Shown here piece after piece: positions 14,209-17,943 of a stretch of DNA of 17,943 bases; within the stretch, counting starts at the first letter, position 1; each line of letters starts with the position of its first letter. Both the position numbers and the translations under genes were made by a program. The notes beneath the pieces were generated by a model. That model saw only the letters and a list, made by a program, of their open reading frames with translations, was not told the origin of the DNA and made no database searches. Origin of the DNA: an uncultured Caryophanales bacterium (GTDB lineage Bacteria; Bacillota_I; Bacilli_A; RF39; UBA660); contig CAMYVT010000024.1 of NCBI GenBank assembly GCA_947302515.1, positions 1 through 17,943 on the forward strand. Reading direction: 5' to 3'.

Positions 14209-14294
14209 TCAATATAAAGTATTATATAATCCGGATACAATAAGTATCGTCATGACGAATTATAAACCAAATAAATGGGAACTACTCCCTTTCA
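14196..14294 (-). ncRNA. yybP-ykoY (Mn2+) riboswitch aptamer
   Basis: On the minus strand the element opens with TGAAAGGGAGTAG (from 14294) and closes with GAACAAGACTTTCA (to 14196). These match the yybP-ykoY consensus ends AAAGGGGAGUAG and AGCAAGACCUUU. TGAAAG pairs with CTTTCA as P1. Between them are the CGTCATGACGATAC segment and a CCGG element (about 14232-14256), corresponding to the GUCNUCA and CCGG features near the metal site. The class senses Mn2+ and normally switches on Mn2+ exporters (MntP, TerC or P-type ATPases). It lies directly downstream of ispE, and no exporter follows. Confidence 0.8.
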
Positions 14295-14318
14295 GTAGCT
14301 ACATATTATTACAGATTA

Positions 14319-15128
14319 TTAATTCTTGTCAAGAAAAGAAAAGCCCGAACTATTTCTAACTAAAAACACTTTATAATCTTTAAAATAATCTTTTATTTTT
14401 TTATAAAGAAATATATCTCTTTTAGAAAGAGCAATATAATATGAAGATCCAGATCCAGACAAAGTATGATTAGAAATATTAATACTATCTAAATAATTTT
14501 TTATTTTAATTATTTCTTCTGGTACTACTTTCATAAAATCATTATATGGTAAATTAGTATTAATCTTAATAAACGGATAATTATCTATTTTATTAAACAT
14601 TTCTTTAGTATTTAAACCAAAATTAGGTTTAATAATAATATACCAATTAAATGGATTATTAATAGTGGGTTTTCTTACTATGTCTCCTACTCCTGTAACT
14701 TCTCTAAAACCAGAATAAATAAAATATGGAACATCAGAACCTATTTTAATACCCAATTTAGATAATTCATCTTGACTAATATTTAAATTATAATAATTAT
14801 TTAAAAGTAAAAGAGTACCAGCAGCATCAGTACTTTCTCCACCCATACCAGATTCAATAGGAATATTTTTCTTTACTTTAAATATAAAACCATCGGTAAT
14901 ATTATAAGTAATTTTAAATATTTTAGCAGCTTTATAAATACTATTAGAATCATCTAAAGGAATATTATCATTAGATTCTATAATAATAGAATTATTATTA
15001 GTAATAATTAATTCAATTTCATCATATAAACTAATCGTTTGATTAATTAATAATAATTCGTGCATAAAATCGCGTATACCTGAAACATTTAAAAATAAAT
15101 TAATTTTAGCAGGACATTTTATTTTCAT
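14319..15128 (-). CDS. ispE: 4-diphosphocytidyl-2-C-methyl-D-erythritol kinase
   Basis: 269 residues, a GHMP kinase. It phosphorylates CDP-methylerythritol at the 2-hydroxyl with ATP in the MEP isoprenoid pathway. The N-terminal CPAKINLFLNVSG contains the IspE Lys; the ATP loop P-x3-GMGGESTDAAG lies at 90-104 (usual form GLGGGSSDAA, so Glu98 and Thr100 are slightly unusual), and GSDVPYF at 130-136 holds the catalytic Asp. A late SGSGSSYY segment is the third GHMP motif. The ATG at 15128 was chosen over a GTG at 15137 because GGGAG lies eight bases before it. It is a single-gene unit, divergent from the plus-strand DUF1292-like gene. Other MEP genes are not in view. Confidence 0.88.
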   Translation of the reverse strand: MKIKCPAKINLFLNVSGIRDFMHELLLINQTISLYDEIELIITNNNSIIIESNDNIPLDDSNSIYKAAKIFKITYNITDGFIFKVKKNIPIESGMGGESTDAAGTLLLLNNYYNLNISQDELSKLGIKIGSDVPYFIYSGFREVTGVGDIVRKPTINNPFNWYIIIKPNFGLNTKEMFNKIDNYPFIKINTNLPYNDFMKVVPEEIIKIKNYLDSINISNHTLSGSGSSYYIALSKRDIFLYKKIKDYFKDYKVFLVRNSSGFSFLDKN

Positions 15129-15146
15129 TAAAATCACTCCCTAAAC

Positions 15147-15155
15147 ATTATAACA
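15147..15155 (-). promoter_or_regulatory. ispE: Extended -10 promoter (TGTTATAAT) of ispE
   Basis: TGTTATAAT about 18 bases upstream of the ATG; its -35 region falls on the palindrome at 15171-15193. Confidence 0.6.
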
Positions 15156-15170
15156 TAAAGAACAATATTG

Positions 15171-15193
15171 ACAGTATAACTATATTATACTGT
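15171..15193. promoter_or_regulatory. Perfect 9-bp inverted repeat, candidate operator
   Basis: ACAGTATAA, five bases (CTATA), TTATACTGT: a perfect palindrome in the divergent region between ispE and the plus-strand DUF1292-like gene. It overlaps TTGACA (15168-15173) and lies over the likely -35 regions of both promoters. Its form is that of a dimeric repressor site; the regulator is unknown. Confidence 0.5.
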
Positions 15194-15207
15194 TTTATTA
15201 AAATACA

Positions 15208-15221
15208 TATAATGATATAAT
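15208..15221 (+). promoter_or_regulatory. -10 region of the plus-strand DUF1292-like unit
   Basis: Two overlapping-phase TATAAT boxes (15208-15213 and 15216-15221). With the first box a weak -35 (TTATAC, 15185-15190) lies at 17-base spacing inside the palindrome. The ribosome-binding site GGAGGT is at 15231-15236. Confidence 0.5.
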
Positions 15222-15242
15222 CAAATTATAGGAGGTCAAAAT

Positions 15243-15488
15243 ATGAATATAAGTGATGGAGATTATATTACTATTACAAATAAAGATGGTTCAACAGTTG
15301 AAGCAGAAATATATTCAAAATTTGAAATAGAAAACTTAGGAAAATATATTTTATATAAAATAAATGATGAAATGTTTGGAGCAAAATATATTGTTAAAGA
15401 TAATAATACAGTACTAAATACTGATTTAAGCGAGGAAGAAAAAAAAACAATAAATGAATTATTTCAATCTATGGAGGTGCAATCATGA
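15243..15488 (+). CDS. DUF1292-like small protein, second copy
   Basis: 81 residues, soluble and acidic. GDYITITNKDGSTVEAEIYS is followed by GKYILYKINDEMFGAKYIVKDN, an LSEEEKKTINELFQ helix and a short tail. The central K-Y-x-L/I-YK-x-(N/D)DE-x-(F/Y)GAKY block and the final (T/S)EEEKK helix are shared with the 79-residue protein at 3073-3312. The gene overlaps the downstream lipoprotein gene by 4 bases (ATGA), whose GGAGGTG ribosome-binding site lies within this gene. It is the first gene of the only plus-strand unit in the window. Confidence 0.68.
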   Translation: MNISDGDYITITNKDGSTVEAEIYSKFEIENLGKYILYKINDEMFGAKYIVKDNNTVLNTDLSEEEKKTINELFQSMEVQS

Positions 15489-16183
15489 TAAAATTTGATT
15501 CTAATCATACCTTAGTAGAAGGAAATGTTAATGAAAGACAAGGTAAAAAAATTGGTAAAAAAATACTAGCATCTGGTTTAATAGTAGCCAATTTATTTAC
15601 ATTTAGTGCATGTGCTAAAGAAACTGAATGTGATATTCCAGTAGAACACGCACACTACTATACAGATGAATATGACTTTGGAAGATATATAGTTAGTGAA
15701 AAAAATACAGTAGATGGTTTAACAAAAACAGATAATTATATTGAAATAACAAAAGAAGATGAAGCATTATTAAGATATATTAATAAAATGGGATTATATA
15801 GAATAGATGAAAATTATGAAACTATAAAAGAAGTAGAAGATTCATGTCACGACTATACAGAATATTTAAATGAGGAACCTGCTCTTAGACCTATTCTAAC
15901 TCCAAAAGGATTTAGATTATTTCCATTACCTAAAGAAAAATGGTCTGATTCACAAAATAATACTTCTACAGGAGAAACAAGAAATTGCCATTATATGTTC
16001 TACGGGTATAAAGTAATTAATAAAGGAAATGGAAAATATCAAATAGAAAGAAGTGACTTTGTAGATAGCTTTGATGATTTACCTCCAGAATATGAATATG
16101 TAAGTAAAAACTTTGCAGTAGTTTCAAATGATTATGACAATCATACACAATTAACTGATATACAAAACACAAAAGCATTATAA
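15485..16183 (+). CDS. CDI-HAH motif lipoprotein, paralogue of 2205-3080
   Basis: 232 residues. The N-terminus MIKFDSNH parallels MLKFDTAH of the paralogue. A basic stretch and hydrophobic segment (about 22-40) end in FSAC, a probable lipobox with Cys43, so the protein is likely lipid-anchored outside the membrane; Phe at -3 is less usual than Leu. After it come CDIPVEHAHYYTD, RYI, NKMGLYRIDEN, TGETRNCHYMFYGYKV and LPPEYEYVSKNF, the same blocks as in the minus-strand paralogue. It lacks that protein's long acidic C-terminal extension. A terminator follows immediately. Function is unknown; the shared Cys and His could bind a metal. Confidence 0.78.
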   Translation: MIKFDSNHTLVEGNVNERQGKKIGKKILASGLIVANLFTFSACAKETECDIPVEHAHYYTDEYDFGRYIVSEKNTVDGLTKTDNYIEITKEDEALLRYINKMGLYRIDENYETIKEVEDSCHDYTEYLNEEPALRPILTPKGFRLFPLPKEKWSDSQNNTSTGETRNCHYMFYGYKVINKGNGKYQIERSDFVDSFDDLPPEYEYVSKNFAVVSNDYDNHTQLTDIQNTKAL

Positions 16184-16207
16184 AAGACTAGATTATTCTA
16201 GTCTTAT
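16182..16207. terminator. Bidirectional GACTAG-type terminator
   Basis: AAGACTAGA (16184-16192) pairs with TCTAGTCTT (16197-16205) around a 4-base loop. T-rich DNA lies on the plus side and A-rich on the other, so it can end both the plus-strand lipoprotein unit and the minus-strand gene at 16299-16691. Confidence 0.75.
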
Positions 16208-16211
16208 TTTA

Positions 16212-16253
16212 TTACTTATTGTATTTTTCCTTAATAGCAGCTTGCGCAGCTAT
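16212..16253 (-). repeat. QAAIK tail-like repeat, copy A
   Basis: On the minus strand, between the stop of the 16299 gene and the terminator, a frame bounded by stops reads IAAQAAIKEKYNK. It matches copies B (16935-16988) and C (17829-17897), with different synonymous codons. Confidence 0.4.
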
Positions 16254-16280
16254 TTACCTTGGCAGTCAATCAGTTATTCA

Positions 16281-16298
16281 ACTAAAATGACTATTTTT
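16281..16298. repeat. 18-base direct repeat, left copy
   Basis: ACTAAAATGACTATTTTT, 17 of 18 bases identical to 16749-16766. The two copies flank the deoxyribosyltransferase-like gene and its promoter. Confidence 0.45.
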
Positions 16299-16691
16299 TT
16301 ATATTTTTTTATTAATTCTTTTTGCTTGCTCTAAGCTTAAAATATTTTCTATTATACTTAACATTTCATCTACATTTGAATAATCATATATGTTTTGTGT
16401 AATAGCATTAATGGAACCACTAATTTTAATATCTCTTTTATGAATGCAATATACCGGTATATTATCATCAAATGCCCAACCTAATTCTATTCCTAGACCG
16501 ATAGAGGGATAACTACATTCTGAAATGATTAAATCTATATCTTTATAGAAATCTCTTGTATTTGATGTCACACTACTTTCTTCGTGTGGCAATATTATTT
16601 CATATTCTCTTAATTTTTCGCTACTTCTTATTGGTATATATAATTCCTTTTTATAATTATATTCTCTTGAATGCACTACATATATTTTCAT
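16299..16691 (-). CDS. Nucleoside 2-deoxyribosyltransferase-like protein
   Basis: 130 residues, soluble. It begins MKIYVVHSRE, and the core KDIDLIISECSYPSIGLGIELGWA carries the family's D-x-x-(V/I)-x-(E) strand and the G-x-x-(F/I)ELG(Y/W)A motif with Glu69, the position of the catalytic nucleophile in nucleoside 2-deoxyribosyltransferases. Related small proteins also act as nucleotide or NAD-type glycohydrolases, so the exact reaction is open. A TGATATAAT box lies upstream and AGGAGG precedes the ATG. Near-identical 18-base repeats flank the gene, and it interrupts the region after a truncated ZIP gene, so it may have been inserted. Confidence 0.72.
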   Translation of the reverse strand: MKIYVVHSREYNYKKELYIPIRSSEKLREYEIILPHEESSVTSNTRDFYKDIDLIISECSYPSIGLGIELGWAFDDNIPVYCIHKRDIKISGSINAITQNIYDYSNVDEMLSIIENILSLEQAKRINKKI

Positions 16692-16708
16692 ATAAGCCTC
16701 CTAAAGAC

Positions 16709-16717
16709 ATTATATCA
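16709..16717 (-). promoter_or_regulatory. Extended -10 promoter (TGATATAAT) of the 16299 gene
   Basis: TGATATAAT about 17 bases upstream of the ATG at 16691, with AGGAGG between them. Confidence 0.6.
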
Positions 16718-16738
16718 TAAAAAGGACTTGAAATCGCA

Positions 16739-16864
16739 TTATTTTAAGACTAAAATGAGTATTTTTTCTATTTTATTATTTAATTTGTTCTTCATTAAGA
16801 ATACCATTGCAGCACCAAGGATGGTTCCTAAAAATGGAATTAATAAACCTGTTGCTATATTCAT
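16739..16864 (-). pseudogene. Truncated ZIP-family metal transporter (N-terminal remnant)
   Basis: 41 codons with a strong AAGGAGG ribosome-binding site and an ATG at 16864. Residues 2-36 read as the first membrane helix and loop of a ZIP transporter: GLLIPFLGTILGAAMVFLMKN followed by KLNNKIEKIL, as in bacterial ZIPs, where GFA(S/A)GVM-x-A normally comes next. Here the frame instead ends ILILVLK and stops. A full ZIP has about 250 residues and eight helices, so the gene is broken after roughly 36 codons. The break coincides with the right copy of the 18-base direct repeat. The normal C-terminal part of a ZIP is not found in the window. Confidence 0.7.
16749..16766. repeat. 18-base direct repeat, right copy
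   Basis: ACTAAAATGAGTATTTTT, one base different from 16281-16298 and lying 468 bases away. It covers the point where the ZIP remnant loses its homology. Confidence 0.45.
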
Positions 16865-16908
16865 AAAGACCTCCTTAATATGAATTTTATTTCACATTAA
16901 TTGTATCA

Positions 16909-16936
16909 AAAAAGACTAGATTTCACTAGTCTTTTT
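16909..16936. terminator. GACTAG-type terminator after yhhQ region
   Basis: AAAAAGACTAG (16909-16919) pairs perfectly with CTAGTCTTTTT (16926-16936) around a 6-base loop. It is symmetric, with T runs on both strands. On the minus strand the ZIP remnant's promoter (GATACAAT) follows directly. Confidence 0.8.
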
Positions 16937-16988
16937 ATTGCTTATTGTTTTTTGCTTTGATTGCAGCTTGTACCGCAGTCAAACTCAC
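16935..16988 (-). repeat. QAAIK tail-like repeat, copy B
   Basis: After the yhhQ stop and about 20 bases, a minus-strand frame reads (V)SLTAVQAAIKAKNNKQ, bounded upstream by a TAG and ending with TAA in the terminator. The same AVQAAIK core occurs in copy C, and TTGACTGC is also found near copy A. Confidence 0.4.
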
Positions 16989-17008
16989 AACACTCTATGC
17001 TTTTTTTG

Positions 17009-17674
17009 TTAAATTAGTTTTTTTGATATATAAATAAATGGTGTATCACAGATTGCTATTATTATTTCTATTACAGAAATAGTAGTTGCGATATTTAACA
17101 TTGTTGATATATTGTAAATACCTACGAATGCAAAAAAAATAAAGAAATAATTTTCTAATACATTAGATACAATAGTTGCAACGTTGTTTCTTACCCATAA
17201 TTTATCTGGTAATTTCTTTTTTATTTTCTCAAATAAGAATATATCTAAGTTATTACTTATGTAGAACATAATAATACTAGATATTGTTATTCTTAAGTTA
17301 AGACTAAATAAGGTCTTCATAGCATCATGTGCCATATCTGTTGCATCTGGTTTAAATAATAAACCGATTTGTATGATGAAAGTGAATGTTGTCATGGCAA
17401 AGACTGCTAATATAATGGATTTTTTACTGTATTCCGCTCCATATTTTTCATTCATGATATCTGTTGCTAAGAATACCGATGCAAATAAAACGTTCCCACA
17501 AGTAGCTGTAAAACCATGGAATAAACCAATTGTTTGGCATTCTAAAATGTTAGCCATTATAAGTGCCATAGCTGACCATACATATAGACCTTCTTTTTTA
17601 AAGATTTTTTCTATTAATACTACTAAACTAAAAGTTACTAGTATATTAATAAATATTAGCAAAACATTTTGCAT
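17009..17674 (-). CDS. yhhQ: YhhQ/VUT-family queuosine precursor transporter
   Basis: 221 residues with about six membrane helices. The family signature is present: NILECQTIGLFHGF, then GNVLFASVFLATDIMNEKYG (about 61-80), in which the acidic DI-x-NE-x-YG segment is diagnostic of the VUT/YhhQ family. These proteins import queuosine precursors such as preQ0, preQ1 or queuine for tRNA modification. A probable preQ1-I riboswitch lies just upstream and its tail merges with the AAGGAGG ribosome-binding site, which agrees with that role. Codon use is less extremely A+T-rich than in the genes left of 16200. The ATG at 17674 is unambiguous. Confidence 0.88.
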   Translation of the reverse strand: MQNVLLIFINILVTFSLVVLIEKIFKKEGLYVWSAMALIMANILECQTIGLFHGFTATCGNVLFASVFLATDIMNEKYGAEYSKKSIILAVFAMTTFTFIIQIGLLFKPDATDMAHDAMKTLFSLNLRITISSIIMFYISNNLDIFLFEKIKKKLPDKLWVRNNVATIVSNVLENYFFIFFAFVGIYNISTMLNIATTISVIEIIIAICDTPFIYISKKLI

Positions 17675-17680
17675 TATTAT

Positions 17681-17724
17681 CCTCCTTCCCTTTTTTATAC
17701 TAGGCTGTGTAGGTTAACTAGTAT
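17681..17724 (-). promoter_or_regulatory. Probable preQ1-I riboswitch in the yhhQ leader
   Basis: On the minus strand, a perfect 7-bp stem ATACTAG (17718-17724) with CTAGTAT (17697-17703) closes a 14-base loop containing AACCTACACAGC. A run of A and then GGGAAGGAGG follow. The order stem, loop with a CUACAC-like segment, A-rich strand and G-rich tail fits the compact H-type pseudoknot of preQ1 class I. The loop CC would pair with the tail GG next to or in the ribosome-binding site, so binding of preQ1 would block translation. The downstream queuosine-precursor transporter supports the call. The loop is a little longer than typical. Confidence 0.55.
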
Positions 17725-17746
17725 GCAGAGTTAAACTCTAATATCC

Positions 17747-17752
17747 ATTATA
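17747..17752 (-). promoter_or_regulatory. Probable -10 box of yhhQ
   Basis: TATAAT (minus strand) about 23 bases before the riboswitch stem. The intervening AGAG/CTCT segment may form a small extra hairpin. Confidence 0.5.
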
Positions 17753-17796
17753 CATCATTTAAACTATTTTATCATTGATATTTTATTATTCGTTAT

Positions 17797-17822
17797 AAAA
17801 AGACTAGATTTCTCTAGCCTTT
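17797..17822. terminator. GACTAG-type terminator (imperfect)
   Basis: AAAGACTAGA pairs with TCTAGCCTTT, with one A-C mismatch, around a 4-base loop and T-rich ends. It ends whatever minus-strand gene lies beyond the right edge, after QAAIK copy C. Confidence 0.65.
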
Positions 17823-17828
17823 ATTTTG

Positions 17829-17897
17829 CTATTTAGATTTCTTAGCAGCTTTCTTTTCTGCTTTTTCTTTGATTGCGGCTTGAACCGCCATTTGCAT
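17829..17897 (-). repeat. QAAIK tail-like repeat, copy C
   Basis: A minus-strand frame reads MQMAVQAAIKEKAEKKAAKKSK and ends with TAG just before the terminator. An in-frame TAA lies eight codons upstream of the ATG, and no ribosome-binding site is visible. It may be a 22-residue micropeptide, or a displaced C-terminal tail. Confidence 0.4.
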
Positions 17898-17943
17898 AGA
17901 GGGGTTATAGCTAAAGAGTTAAATTAGATCATATAACACAAAA

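Noticed and set aside
16671..16883. Plus-strand open frame of 70 codons over the ZIP remnant
   Set aside because: It is antisense to the ZIP N-terminal remnant, whose minus-strand reading gives a recognisable family and a strong ribosome-binding site.
16881..16903. Imperfect inverted repeat AATATGAA/TTCACATT upstream of the ZIP remnant
   Set aside because: It could be a metal-regulator site, but one mismatch in very A+T-rich DNA and a dead downstream gene make it too weak to list.
17373..17717. Plus-strand open frame of 114 codons opposite yhhQ
   Set aside because: It is antisense to a well-supported transporter and runs through the probable riboswitch; no plausible start signal.
17876..17897. 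tRNA T-arm-like string GCGGTTCAAGCCGC
   Set aside because: The TTCAAG loop recalls a tRNA T-loop, but a five-pair stem with a seven-base loop cannot be formed and no acceptor, D or anticodon arms are present.
17919..17943. Possible last seven codons of a gene entering from the right edge
   Set aside because: A minus-strand frame reads FVLYDLI then TAA, and CTAATTTAAC is shared with the end of yhhQ, but seven codons are too few to support a gene call.
1..17943. CRISPR array, transposase or phage integrase
   Set aside because: No regularly spaced repeats were seen. The only repeats are terminators, the QAAIK tails and one pair of 18-base repeats, and no protein shows transposase or integrase motifs.

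Overview
The window looks like a chromosome segment of an uncultured, very A+T-rich Bacillota, most likely a gut member of the Bacilli (the RF39/Erysipelotrichia-like part of the tree). The support is G+C content of about a quarter to 30% by eye, strong AGGAGG or GGTGAT ribosome-binding sites, Asn/Lys/Ile-rich proteins, very tight gene packing, and Gram-positive features: a class B-type sortase, cell-wall sorting signals, a yybP-ykoY riboswitch and a probable preQ1 riboswitch. TGA is used as a stop (for example at 70-72 and 12227-12229), which argues against the Mycoplasma code. Lineage is an inference; there is no rRNA or universal marker here.

Layout. Nearly everything from 1 to 15128 is on the minus strand. 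(a) 1-1962: a cell-surface locus with the start of a signal-peptide protein, a membrane or wall protein ending in an NPYTG sorting signal, a sortase and a small Imm32-like protein. (b) 2205-3312: a DUF1292-like protein overlapping an exported protein with a CDI-x3-HAHxYxD motif. (c) 3364-4410: a lone ATP-grasp protein. (d) 4483-9524: a five-gene operon with an oxidoreductase-HD fusion, an unrecognised 368-residue protein, a NudB-like Nudix hydrolase, a thymidylate-kinase-like P-loop kinase and a methyltransferase. (e) 9623-10648: an acyltransferase-3 membrane enzyme. (f) 10720-12538: a 103-residue unknown overlapping a HELNH metallopeptidase-like protein. (g) 12590-14045: TfoX-N, Nudix and GNAT-YoaP operon. 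(h) 14158-14294: a Mn2+-type yybP-ykoY riboswitch with its terminator and no obvious target gene. (i) 14319-15128: ispE. (j) 15243-16183, plus strand: a second copy of the module in (b). (k) 16200-17943, minus strand: a patchier region with a deoxyribosyltransferase-like gene, a truncated ZIP transporter remnant, and a YhhQ/VUT queuosine-precursor transporter under a probable preQ1-I riboswitch. This last region also has three copies of a short ..QAAIK.. coding-like tail lying between a gene and its terminator.

Architecture. Transcription units are separated by a family of look-alike terminators (stem AAAAGACTAG/CTAGTCTTTT or close variants). Most units start from an extended -10 box, TGTTATAAT or TGATATAAT, often directly after the previous terminator. 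Within operons the genes overlap or are one base apart, with the downstream Shine-Dalgarno inside the upstream gene. Several stop codons sit inside the terminator hairpin.

The best candidates for something undescribed are the five-gene operon at 4483-9524, the duplicated DUF1292 plus CDI/HAH exported-protein module, and the orphan Mn2+ riboswitch.
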